NCBI GenBank assembly: GCA_946811185.2
Contig: OX328109.1
Coordinates: forward strand, 35,138,129-35,202,128
Reading direction: 5' to 3'
DNA: 64,000 nucleotides
Source of the DNA: Hippopus hippopus
Lineage: Eukaryota > Mollusca > Bivalvia > Cardiida > Cardiidae
Both the position numbers and the translations under genes were made by a program. The notes under the pieces are model-generated. The model worked only from the letters and a program-made list of their open reading frames with translations. It had not been told where the DNA came from and did no database searches. Positions 11,501 to 22,600 of this stretch are shown here, one piece after another. Each line of letters opens with the position of its first letter. Positions within the stretch are counted from its first letter, which is position 1.

Positions 11501-12277
11501 TCAAGAAAGTAAGTCCGAGTAATTGTCTTGATGATATTGCAGATATGTTTGCAATTTTGGACGATGAGTAGTAAAAAAGAAGGTCACTTGGCCAAGTCTT
11601 AGGAAACCTTTTTGCAGTATAGAGGCCTCATTTTCAGTCTAGAGGCCACATTTCAGCCTGATGCTCTTGAAACATGGTCGGAATGTTTGTATTGTTGATA
11701 TGATGGACAAGTTTGAAATTTGGTCTTGTCGGATCAACAAGTAGGTCACTTAAATACATGTATTTTACATCATTCACATTAGGATCTCTGCAGCTTTATC
11801 AGCTCTACATAATTTCACTCTGGGTTAGTGTGTTAGGCCAATGGCCCTCTTGTTTTACCTTTACTTGTAGTCCATTTTATTTTGCTCTGTTGGCTTAAAT
11901 CTAATTAGAACTAAAACTCATTATTCTGCTAGTTAGAAAATGAAACTGTAAAATTCATCTTTAAATCTTTTTTTTTTTTTGAACTGGTCTCAAGTATTTT
12001 TGTCTGTCAATAATTTCACTCTTGACATTTCCTTGCAGATGATGTATGTGATATTACAGAAAAGCAGTTGCTTGCCTTCTGGACAGGAAGCTCAGAGGTT
12101 CCTCTTTTTGGTTTCCCAAAGATGCTAGAAGTCAATTTTGTTGAGGGAAAAAACCGCCTCCCAGTAGCACACACCTGTGATATGAATTTGGAATTGCCCC
12201 GTGGTCTGTCACCGGAAGAATTAGAAGAGAAAACAATTAAAGCTGTGCAGTGGGGTGGCCAGTTCCATTTAGCATAG
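5509..12277 (+). CDS. SAM-like domain plus HECT C-lobe protein, transposon-borne (4 exons)
   Basis: Exons 5509-5545, 8132-8196, 9567-9678 and 12039-12277 join in phase with GT-AG introns to give 150 residues ending in TAG. Residues about 12-72 form a SAM-like helical bundle (LGLEHAWPNF, then LATDEFQMLGVETIGDRARL). Residues about 75-150 match the C-lobe of HECT ubiquitin ligases: LLAFWTGSSEVPLFGF, then LPVAHTCDMNLELP, where the Cys of HTC is at the catalytic thioester position. The E2-binding N-lobe is absent; normal HECT domains are about 350 residues. The start is the first ATG after the terminal repeat, in the YY1-like context AAAATGGCGGC. Function in the element is unknown. It could be a ubiquitin-transfer accessory, a decoy, or a captured host fragment. 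Gene structure is firm; the SAM call is less so than the HECT C-lobe. Confidence 0.82.
5546..8131 (+). other. Intron 1 of the SAM/HECT-C gene, with an inverted pair of iterated GACAACTCGCC blocks
   Basis: Blocks at about 5660-5810 (forward) and 7020-7105 (reverse) each hold several copies of a roughly 25-bp unit around GACAACTCGCCC. Between and beside them lie a decayed hairpin MITE (about 6200-6380) and SINEs (6509-6990). From 7120 to 8130 I see only AT-rich unique sequence. Confidence 0.55.
6509..6990 (+). repeat. SINE cluster: SINE-1 nested in a related SINE
   Basis: A head CAGGTGGCTCAGTGGTGAGCG is interrupted near 6570 by a complete SINE-1 (to about 6800). The outer element then resumes with GTGAGTTTGATACCCAGTTG and continues to about 6990. 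The words after the insertion repeat those before it, as expected for a nested insertion with target duplication. Confidence 0.65.
8132..8196 (+). CDS. SAM/HECT-C gene, exon 2 (SAM first helices)
   Basis: Preceded by the pyrimidine tract and acceptor TTTGTTTCAG. Completes a Glu codon and encodes 21 residues including LGLEHAWPNFKENR, then donor GTTTGT. The phase fits both neighbouring exons. Confidence 0.78.
8600..9305 (-). repeat. Two SINE-2 copies in tandem orientation
   Basis: Copies at about 8600-8905 and 9010-9305 both start near GATTGATTGA and carry TTTCCAAGCCACTGGCTGC-type sequence, with a tRNA-like right end in reverse complement. They lie in intron 2 of the SAM/HECT-C gene. Confidence 0.65.
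9567..9678 (+). CDS. SAM/HECT-C gene, exon 3 (SAM remainder)
   Basis: Acceptor TTGTTGTAG, then 37 codons with the SAM-like pattern ILATDEFQMLGVETIGDRAR and a final helix, then donor GTATTG. Ends in phase 1, as exon 4 needs. Confidence 0.82.
10523..11852 (+). repeat. Tandem-array element, variant 1 (plus)
   Basis: Repeated units of about 145 bp contain TTGGTCAGAATGTTTGTCTTGATG and AGAGGCCACATTTTCAG. Ends with GGCCAATGGCCCTCTTGTTTT. Same family as 29317-30452 and the reverse copies at 43715-46430. Confidence 0.7.
12039..12277 (+). CDS. SAM/HECT-C gene, exon 4 (HECT C-lobe)
   Basis: Acceptor CCTTGCAG. Encodes the whole C-lobe similarity with VPLFGF and the LPVAHTC catalytic-Cys motif, closing with AVQWGGQFHLA and TAG. 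HECT proteins usually end a few residues after this point with a hydrophobic tail, so the end looks natural. Confidence 0.88.
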
Positions 12278-12493
12278 ATTCCAATTATGGAGAAAATAAT
12301 AATTATTCCCATCAGAACTTTGTTTTACATAAGAGTTTTCTCTTTTTTATGCCACATTACAAAATTGTTCCAGTTTAGTTCAAATGCTTAATGTTTTCAG
12401 AGAAAATGCCAAGGCAATTCCATAGTTGGTTATTTGAGCTGTAATGGAGAAAATGATATTAATTAGATCTTTGTGTTTTGACCAAGGTATTTT

Positions 12494-14003
12494 TTTAGCT
12501 CACCTCAGCACGAAGTGCTCTGGGTGAGCTATTGTGATCGGTCATCATCCGTAGTCCGTCCATCTGTCCGTACGTCCCTTAGCAATTTCTTTAAAAGTCT
12601 TCTCTTCCAAAACCAGATAGCCAATCTCAATAAAACTTGGGAGGAATGTTCCTTGGGTGAAGCTCTACGAAAAATTGTTAAAAGAATTTAATTCCATCAA
12701 AAACTCTGGTTGCCATGGCAACAAAATGGCTGAGAATGGAAAAAATCTTTAAAAATCTTCTTGTGACAAACCATAAGGCCGAGAGCATTCATATTTTGTT
12801 TGAAGCATCATTGGGTGACCCCTTACCAAACTTGTTAAAATTATTCCCCTGGGGTCATATTTGGGCTTTGCACGGGTGCACCCTATTTTACATAGAAACA
12901 AAGAAGGAAATCTTTAAAAAATCATCTTCTGACAAACCATAATGGTTAGAGCATTCATATTTGGTATTTAGCATTATCTGATGATCCTCTACCAAACTAT
13001 TAGAATTATCCCTCTGCGGTCATATTTAGGCTCTGTCCAGACGTACCCTATTTTAAAATCATTAAAAATCTTCTTGTGACAAAACATAAGGCTGAGAGCA
13101 TTCATATTTTGCATGTAGCATCATCTAGTGACCCCTTACGAAAATTGTTAAAATAATTCCCCTGGGGTCGTATTTAAGCTTTGCCCGGGCGCACCCTATT
13201 TTACATAGAAACAAAGAAGTAAATCTTTAAAAAATCTTCTTCTGGCAAACCATAATGGCTAGAGCATTCGTATTTGGTATGTAGCATTATGATTATCTAA
13301 TGACCCTCTACCAGAACTGTTAAAATTATCTCTATTTGGGCTCTGCCCCGGTGCACACTATTTTACATAGAATCATTGATGAAAATCTTTTGAAATCTTT
13401 TAAAATAAATTCCATCTAAAACTTTGGTTGCCATGGCAACAAAATGGCTGAAAATGGAAAAAAAAAATTTAAAAATCTTCTTGTGACCAACCATAAGGCC
13501 GAGAGTGCAACATTTAGTGACGTACCTTCTAGGTCAAAGTCACAGTATGTTGTGGTTGTACTGGTGTGAGAAACAACAGGAAGCCATAAGAAGGTGCACC
13601 AGCCGCAGGAATATATCTGAAATACTGTTTAAAGTGGTCTTAAAACCCCATACAAACAAATGAAGTAAAATATAACACTATGTAACGATGGGATCTAACC
13701 AGTGTGTTCCATGTGTTGATTTCTTGGCTTCTAATTTGTTTATATGGTACAAGGCTAATTGTGGGGGATTTTCCTGTGTACAACAGAATCTTATCAGGGT
13801 AACGATGAGATGGAATCGTTAAGTCTAGAAACCATAATTATCATGACCATTCTTTAAAATACAATAAGGTAAAGAATACCATATTAATCCATTTACAAAC
13901 CACAGAATTTTAGACTGGTCAAAACTGAAAGATATTGCAGACAACAAATATAAGTTACAAATATACTCAGGTGAGCGATATAGGACCATCATGGTCCTCT
14001 TGT
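12494..14003 (+). repeat. Tandem-array element, variant 2
   Basis: Starts near AGCTCACCTCAGCACGAAGTG and ends with CAGGTGAGCGATATAGGACC and CATCATGGTCCTCTTGT. Internal units of about 160 bp (marker TTCTTGTGACAAACCATAAGG, at about 12757, 13070 and 13480) alternate with CCTGGGGTCATATTTGGGC. The right part from 13540 carries fragments of a SINE and a hairpin MITE. Non-coding. Confidence 0.6.
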
Positions 14004-14584
14004 TTGCTAAATTAGAAACATTGTTCGAGTTTGGTTCATAAGCTTAACTGTTTTCATAGAAAATGCCAAGGCAATTCCATAGTTTGCTTGTTTGATTTGT
14101 AATGCAAAAATCATTTAATTTTTCACTTTTTGTTTGTTACATTTCTGTTTTTAATTGATAATTTACTTCATAATTGGGCTTTTAATCATGAATAGGGACC
14201 TCATTCATCAAGACCTCAGCGAAGGTTGTTCAACCTATCTGTCAGCAAAGAAAGTTTGAAAACTACATGTAGTATCAAATAGCACATTTTGGATATATGA
14301 TAAATTTTTCTACCAGAATTCCAAAGCCTCATTATTCGAATTAAAGGTTCGGGGTCCAGAATGGTGCCCACCCAAGTGTCCACAAATTTGTCGTAGATGA
14401 TTTGTCACTTGTGAAGAAATTATGGAATCTTGTAGGGGCTAAACAAAACCCAGTATGTTTAACAACTGATAAATTCAGATTTCCTTTCAAAGCTACTGAT
14501 TGTATTATACTTGCTAAATCCTTGTTTGTCTAAGTCTCATATCTAGGATCTATGTGCATTTGACCTTAAAAAAAATGTATGTTT

Positions 14585-14995
14585 TTAGCTCGCCTGAGCA
14601 TGAAGTGCTCAAGGAGAGTTTTTGAAATTGTGCGATGGCAGTCATCTACTGTGAGGTCCCAAACATTTACTTTGTGTGCAATTTAGTGGCCACATTTTCA
14701 GTCAGATAATCATGGCAGAATGTCTGTTATGATAAAATTTCTGACAAGTTCAAAATTTTGTGACACCGGGACAAAAAGTAGGTCACAAAGCGAAATCTTA
14801 GAAAAACCGTGAGTGAACTATATAGGCAACATTAATAGCCTGATGCTCATGGAACTTGGTCATAATTTTTGTTTTGATATCTTGGTCAAGCTCAAAATTG
14901 GGTCTTGTCAGGTCAAAAATTAGGTAACTGGGTCAAATCAACTCTATGACTTAAATTAGGTGAGCTGTTAAGGACCAATGGCTCTCTGGTTATTG
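14585..14995 (+). repeat. Tandem-array element, short copy
   Basis: Begins TTAGCTCGCCTGAGCATGAAGTGCTC, has about two internal units, and ends near ACCAATGGCTCTCTGG. Lies inside the 21-kb transposon, between the two convergent genes. Confidence 0.65.
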
Positions 14996-17704
14996 ATGTT
15001 AATTTGTTACACTGATTTTGTTTTCGCCCAATTTTATATGTAAACCTTTTAGTTCATTTCAGCTTATAGTGCTAAGAAAAGCTTTTGTCATAACTTGTTT
15101 GCTGGAGCTTGTCTACCTCGGAAAGAGTGGAAGTTATTGTAGGAAAAGGTGAAATAGATTGTTATCTGCTCTATTTTCTGTTCCCACAACATTTTTATAA
15201 GCTTTCTCTCTTCAGAATTGTTTAATCTACTACTTGATTCTAAGTTACCCTAGCATTTTAGACAGTCAAACAACTTGTTTTTACCATTATGTACATCTGC
15301 AAATCTTAACAGGAAAATAATTGCCAACTTTATAAAAAAAATGAAAAGAACTGGAACAAACAACTTGTGAGGACTGATAATTTTCTTTTTATAAATTGTG
15401 GATGAGTACTAGCAAAACGTTTTGACTAATCAATTGAGAAACCAAGTTGAAAGTAGTCCACAGAAGGGTTACATCATCATACATGTGCCTTATCAGGACC
15501 ATATTTTTCACTGAAGAGTTAGACTTTTTTCTGTTGTGTTTTCAAAGGCTTCCTGCTTTTAGTCGCTTGACTTTGTATGTTAAAGGGTTAAATGCAAGGC
15601 ACCGCTTTGAAGAGTTCATTGACCTCAACAAACTTGCAGCAGATCACTTTGAAAACATCTTTGCAACACAGATATTACACCTTTGTGAAAAAAGGTAAAA
15701 CATCTTTGTAAAACAAAGGTAAAATATCTTTGAAATAAAGCTAAAACATCTTTGTACAATCAAGATAAAACATTTTTGTATCAAAGGTAATCAATATGGA
15801 TTAACCCTTTACCACACAATCCAGAGTTTCAATGATCCTCAGAAGGAAAGCTTTAAAGGAATTGTGGGCAAAGTGGGGCTGATGCTGGTAATCAGCATGT
15901 CCTCCTTTTTCTACAATTTTTTCTTAATGTTTCACAGACAATTTCCTTTATTTTTACCACATTTATTATTTTGTTGGCAAATGCTATCAATCTGGACTAG
16001 TCTAAAATTTTGTAATGTGGTAAAGAGATATCAATACATGAATACTAGCAAAATGTTATTGCATAAGAAGTTGTGTTAAATTCTCTACTAAATGAAAGAA
16101 GTCAAGACTCACCTAAATTGAAAGCATCTGCCGATGATAGATCAAGTATAGCTGCAGTAATATTTCTTTTTAAGAGGGTAGAAAACTATAGACAAGTTGA
16201 AATTGCTGTTTGCTAGGACTATCTCTTTTCCCTGCATTGTTTCCAAAAGTCTTCTTTCTTGAGGACATAAAAACTCAAGATTGTGTGGTAAAGAGTTCAG
16301 ATCTATACTTTCTTTGCTTGAATAACACTGCTTACTAGGAGTATCGCTTTTTCCCACATTGTTTTCAAAAACCCTCTTTCTTGGGGACATTAGAATTAAG
16401 ATTGTTGGGTGAAGAGTTCAGAACAATAATTTTTTTGCTTAAATTGTCTGCTTCACGACATTCCATGTATGCTCGGTTAATATACCAATTACCTCTGTCC
16501 CATTGTGTTGAAACTGAAAGCTGGTGCAGACGACAAGGACATGATTTGAAAACTGGGACCTGTATTTGAAACGTTTGAAACCATGAGGGTAAAATGGAGA
16601 AATGCTAGTAACTAGCATATCCTACATTTCCACAATGATTTTTAAAAAGTTGGATTGTAAAGTAAAGCTTCAATAAAATTTAAATATGAAACAATTGAAA
16701 AGATTTGTCAGTGAAAGTACAGAAAACACCGGCTAAGGGGAAAAATGTGGTTTATCCCACAATCTTTTCAAAAGTGTTCTACTTCAGGTTGTTAAAAAGA
16801 GCATTGTTTGGTAGAGTGTTTAATTGAGAGATGTTTAGAGGAAAGGAAAATTACTTACTTGACAGATAAAGAAAAGAGAGTGCAAAAAGGAGTAACTGCC
16901 TGGTTAGTATTTTGTAAACATTGTGGAAGACAGGACTTTGCCTAGGCAAAAGTCCCCTCTTCTACAATATTTCCACACAGTGTCCTTTGCAGGTTGTCAG
17001 TATTTGTACTCTTTATGTGTTATGGTGAATTGTTATGGTGAATTTATAAGATTTTTTGCATCTGTATTTTCACATATGTGACTTGACATGCAAAAAGGGA
17101 CATCTGCAAAGTGAAAAAAAAAAAAAGGTTGATCCTAGTCAGACTGAGCGGATTGCGCAGATGGACCAGGGTGGACATTTTTCCCTGTTATATTTTCTGT
17201 ATGAAAAGGGGTCATTGTACCTTGTTATACAATCATTTTTGGACAATCATCTTAAATGACTTGCACTATCTTTGATCTTTTTTCATCTAACTGATGTACA
17301 GAATTCCCAGTTTTGCCCTTTTTGCATGATATCATATATTCGTAATTGGTATTATCTGGAAAATAATACAATCTTTCCACCTTTCTATATAATAGTTTGA
17401 ATTTTATTTTTCTATCCACATCTTTAGCAAAGACTAGCAGGCATATGTCAGTGTCAGATTTGCATCTATTTGTGCATACCTCTGTCAGTCTGTGAATGAA
17501 TTAACTGTTATTTCAAATATCATCTCTGATACAGTCCATCCCATTTTTAACCAGAGTTCATTTAAATAATCCTACTATAGCCCTGAAAGCTGAAAATTTT
17601 GAGGTCTACAGCTACCAGATTTTTAGCTTTATTTAGTAGACATATGCCAAAACTATCACAAGTTTTCTCTTGGCTGACATAGTCAAAACTTACAAGTCCT
17701 ATTT
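14996..17704. repeat. Decayed hairpin-MITE remnants between the convergent transposon genes
   Basis: Degenerate copies of the TTAA hairpin MITE are visible at about 15110-15230, 15800-16030, 16085-16295 and 16290-16415. From 16420 to 17700 only AT-rich sequence with weak remnants is seen. No gene recognised. Confidence 0.5.
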
Positions 17705-18190
17705 TTTAGCTCGCTTGAGCTAATCATCTATGGTAGTTTTTGTGCTTGTTGCCCAGTCGTAAACATTTACCTTGTGTGCACCCTAGAGGCTACATTTTCA
17801 GCCAGGTACTCATGAAACTTGGTCAGAATGTTTATCTTGAAGATATCTTGGACAACCATGAATTTGGGTCAAAAAGTAGATCACAAGGCCTAACCTTAGA
17901 AGACCTTGTGTGCACTCTAGGGGCCACATTTTCAGGCTTATATTTGTGAAACTTTGTCAGAATATTTGTTTTGAGGATAGTTTGGACATGTTTAAAATTA
18001 GGTCAGGTTGGGTTAAAAAGTAGGCCCCGAGATCAAATCTTAGAAAAACTGTATATACTGTGGAGGCCACATTTTCAGGCTAACATTTATGAAACTAGGT
18101 CTGAGTGTTTTGCTGATATCTTAGACATTTTTGAAATTGGGTCATGTCTGGTGAAAAAGCAGGTCCCAGGGTCAAATTGTTGAAAAACCT
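17705..18190 (+). repeat. Tandem-array element, truncated copy
   Basis: Begins TTTTTAGCTCGCTTGAGC, followed by three diverged units with the AGAGGCCACATTTTCAG marker. The distal hairpin end is missing. Confidence 0.6.
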
Positions 18191-18344
18191 GAACCTAGAT
18201 AGTGAAGCGATTTTCAATTTACTTGGAGTTCCTGCAGAGATGAAAAAAGACCAAGTGAAAAGTTTCTGGTGAAATTTGCCTAGAGATGCAACTGTGTAAC
18301 AAAGTTACAGAATTGAAAAGGAACACCCATTTTTGTGTTTTGCT

Positions 18345-18560
18345 TTTAATTCTTTACCAAAAAACAAAAATTTGGACCAGTCTAAATTGAAAGCATTTGC
18401 AGACGGCAAAATAAATGTGAATCAAAAATTGAATTTTGACTTTGGGGTGGTAGAAAACATGTGGGAAAAGGAGAAAATGCTGGTTACCAACATTTTCACC
18501 TTTTCCCACAATGTTGTTAAAAGCTATCCTTCTCAGGGTCATTAAAAGTTGTGTGGTAAA
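18345..18560. repeat. TTAA hairpin MITE copy
   Basis: Runs from TTTACCAAAAAACAAAAATTTGG to TTGTGTGGTAAAGAGG, with the central palindrome GGAGAAAATGCTGGTTACC. Diverged. Two weaker copies follow at 18590-18765 and 19090-19325. Confidence 0.65.
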
Positions 18561-19407
18561 GAGGTAACTCTACTTTCCCAAGTATTGATAACCATGAGGA
18601 AGATACCTTTTAAAAACATAGTAGAAAAAAATGGAGATTTTTTTCCCCACATTTTTTGAATTTTTTTCATGAGCAAATCATATTGGTAAATAGGCATTAA
18701 ATTTTTTGTCTGCAAATGCTTTGATTTTGGACAAGCATAAGATTTTGCTGTGTGGTAAAGAAGTAACACTCAAACCTGGATTGTAATGACCCTCAGGTAG
18801 AGGGCTTTTGAAAATAAAGTATGTAAAAAGAAGAAAATACTGGTAACTAGCATCTCCCCATTTTTCAACACTTTTTTTATCAATACAATATAATTTGGCT
18901 TCAATAGTAATAGCAAGCTTCGACTAACAAAAGTAATACTTCATGAATACAATAGTATGTCAGAAATTGTTTTTGTATAAATGACATTTTTGCAGCCGAA
19001 ATGACCATCTTTTTTTCAGCATACTTTGTCGACCAATGAAATAGCAGTATAATTTCCACTTATATCTACATACAACATGGCTGTTCTTGGTTAACTCTTT
19101 ACCAAACAACAAAATTTCAGTCTAGTCAAAATTGAAAACATTTTGCAGACAACAAAAATTAATGTGGCTCAAAAACTGAAACTTGTTCTGTGGGGATATA
19201 AAACATTGTGGGGAAAGGAGAATATGCTGTTTACCAACATTTCCTCCTTTTCCAGCAATGTTTTCAAAAGGGTTTTTTTCTCAGAGTCGTGAAAACCTGA
19301 GATGTTTTGGGAAAGAGTTAAGAGAGTCTGGTCTAATTATTTACTGTGTAATGTGCTTTCTTTACACTTTTCTATATTTGGACATTTTGGTGAAAGTTGC
19401 AACTACA

Positions 19408-19607
19408 TTATACATTGTTCATTAACCATCTGTACATAGCCAAGGCTTCTTCACTTGATGATGGCATTTCTTTGTGGTTTTGTCTCATTAGATCCAAGAA
19501 GTGAAAGGCACTTTCATCTTGACACCCATATTCTCCTGGTTTTGTGGTGTACAACTGTAGATGATCAATATCCGATGGCTCAACATCATACACATAGCTT
19601 TTTGATC
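19408..19607 (-). CDS. Transposase gene, last exon
   Basis: Acceptor AATTTCAG. Encodes 65 residues including DVEPSDIDHLQLYTTKPGEY and ending MYRWLMNNV, then TAA. No known domain; tails of this family vary. Confidence 0.8.
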
Positions 19608-22600
19608 CTGAAATTATATGCAGACACATATGAACATATAAGCTGAGATAACGAGATGACAGGGGACAGCACATACAAGTTATATTAGAGTTGGAAAAAA
19701 TCATAATAATCATTAATATTGAAAATCTACAATAGTTCTAGATATTAACCCTTTCCCAAACGGCAAATTTTGGACCAGACCAAATTGAATGCGTTTTGCA
19801 GATGACAAATTAACAGTTGCTAAAAAGATGATTTTTCTATATGATAGGGTAGAAAACACTGTGGGAAAAGGAGAAAATGCTGGTTACCAGCATTTTCTCC
19901 TTTTCCCACATTGTTTTCAAAAGGCTTCTATTCATGACCCGTAAAAACTAGGGATTGTTTGGGAAAGGGTTAAACCATTTTTTTTTTTTTAGATGAAAAA
20001 GAGGCATAATTCTGCTGAAATGCATATCACAGCTGGGGCATTATCTTCCGCTAGATGGCATTCTATAAATACTTGTCTATCTAATTTGGGCATCCCGGGT
20101 ACAGAACCGAACCACTTTCCTACGCGACAACCGTTACTTTGAATTTCAAACTAAAATAAACTTTTACGCAATAAAACGCTACCCCGTGCATTTCACTCAG
20201 CTATGATCAGCAGTTTAGAGAAATCTGGGGCTAAAGCAGGTCTCATTTCTCCTCAAACGTATTGATGAAAGCTATTTTCTACATTGCTATTTTATGGAGC
20301 GTAATATTACAGTCTGCCCGCTTTCGGGGCTAGTGATGCTTCATATAAGACAGGTCGAATCTTTGAAGAATATGCCATGTGCAGACAACGCAGCTGGGGT
20401 GGAAATTCCAAGTCAACCATTTGGTAGTTATAGAAATAAAAACTTGCTAGCAAAACTTTTAACCACATTATTCCGTGCTACAAAGGGGTCATAATTCCAT
20501 GCCTATGTCCTGATAGGATCGAAAAATGTAATCAACAATATCTGGATATAGTTGCAAGTGAATATCTTGAGAAGTAGCAGAGATATTTAACATTTACTCT
20601 TTCACTACTGGATAAATGATGTATGACTTTACAATGACTACAATTAAAATTGCATTGCAAAATAAAGAGACAGTTCAGTCATTGTCTACAACTTGGTAGT
20701 GGACAGTGCTGTCAGAAATCTGACTGTATGTTCTGTGCTGTCTGATCTTGATCTACACCATTCACAAATGCCCTTGTGCCATCAAAGGTAGGGAAAGTGT
20801 CAATCAAAACACTATGTCTTAGATCAGCTCTCCATATTCTTTATAGACCTTTTGAGACTTATGTTTTTTATCTACACCGGTTGTCACATACATTCATGGT
20901 GAAAACCATAGGAAAAGGAGAATATGTACCATGTTCATTTCAAACCTAAATATTACCCATAAAAGGTCATTGAACTAACCAAACAACTCTGGGTAAAAGT
21001 ATAACAAATCAGGTTTTCTATCTGTAGTTGACTCAGCTGATGATCTTACTCTGTGACTGTTCCATTCAGTTCTTACTTGATCAAGTTCTTGCTGCAAAAT
21101 CTTTGTAAAGCAAAACCTCAAGCATTCCCTGTTTAAACATAAAACAAAGGCATTTCTAGAGAAAAGGTATCATACGAAGATGTCCAGTGTATATTAATAC
21201 CAGCAGAAATTCTACTTATGTACCAGTTATTCTACTTATGTACCAGTTTCTACTTGTGTACAAATTAACAACCAGAAAGGTTTTATCTTCTGTGATAAAA
21301 ATATACCAAATATAGAGAAATATCAAATAGCCAAATAATACAATTTCTGGGGGGAATTACATTTATTCAATTACAAAAAATATGTAAATTTTTTTTAATC
21401 ATTAAAGACAAAAAATAGTTGTTTGAAGCAAGTATAACTAGTAATTTTATACAAAGTGAGATTTTAAAAAAACGAACCGGGGTTAATTGATTGAATGGTA
21501 ATTCAGGCTGCTTCCAACATTATTTCAGTCGTATTGCAGTGACAGTTCATATATTCATGCAGTTTTGGGTTTCACCAGCACTAAGTTAGGGCTCTGATGT
21601 GTCTCGTCTAAGGACTTTCCCATAAAATACCCTAGTACTTTGAAAGAGAATATAACCTGCAGTCTCTAGGTTACAAATCCTACACTCTATTACCTGCATC
21701 ATTTAACCTGACCCAGGTCAAAATCATTTACACAAATACTGCGATCTCAAAATTATTTCTTTTGGAAATATCTTCTCATCAGACAGTGTATATCTAAGAT
21801 TAGACTTTATGTTTTGTACAGTCTGGTCTTGGATAAACATTGTCGGTAAAAGCGCCTTGAGGTCCTTTGTCCGTAAAAGCGCCTTGAGGTGCTTTGTTTG
21901 CTAAGGGTTAAATGTCTTAACCCATTACCACACAATCCCTACTTTTGACGACCCTGAGAAAGAAGCCTTTAGAAAACATTCTGGGAAAAGAAGAAAATGC
22001 TGGTAACCAGCATTTTCTCCTTTTCCCACAATGTTTTCTACCCTTCAATAAACAAATATCAAATTTTCAGTCATTTTTATTTTGTCGCCTGCATATGCTT
22101 TCAATTTGGACCAGTTTAAAATTTTCTTGTGTGGTAAAGAGTTAACTGTGTATATGAGTCTTTCCCTGTAAATGTAACTCTCCCAATAATAGTCAGTGTT
22201 CTATTTTTATGCCTACTTATATATTCAGCACAAAGGTCAGGATCAGGTTAAATGATGTAGACAATACCACATAGCCACTCAAGACCCCATTTTTCTACTG
22301 AACAAGAACAGTAGTTCTATAAAAGGGATGGGAACAAATTGTAAGGTGTTTAAACTGTTTTCAACTTTATTTCAACTATATCACAGCTGTCAGTGAACCT
22401 ACTCATGTTTCTGTTACCAGAACTATACACATTATTCTTTCCAAGCCATTAACTGCTTTCCCACATAACCATTCTTCAAAGAATGATTAGCAGAGAGAGA
22501 GAGAGAGAAATGAATCCTGTCACAATTGCTATCATCAATCCTTGGAAAGAGATTGGCAGAGCCTGGCATCAAACCAGGCACCTCCTCTTCTCATGTCCTG

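Larger units (their letters stand above)
8197..12038 (+). other. Introns 2 and 3 of the SAM/HECT-C gene
   Basis: The first holds two inverted SINE-2 copies (about 8600-8900 and 9010-9305). The second is plain AT-rich to about 10520, then a tandem-array element to 11852. No further exons recognised. Confidence 0.5.

Noticed and set aside
15447..15698. 83-codon plus-strand frame between the convergent transposon genes
   Set aside because: Overlaps weak MITE remnants, shows no domain and has no splice or promoter context; kept out of the gene list.
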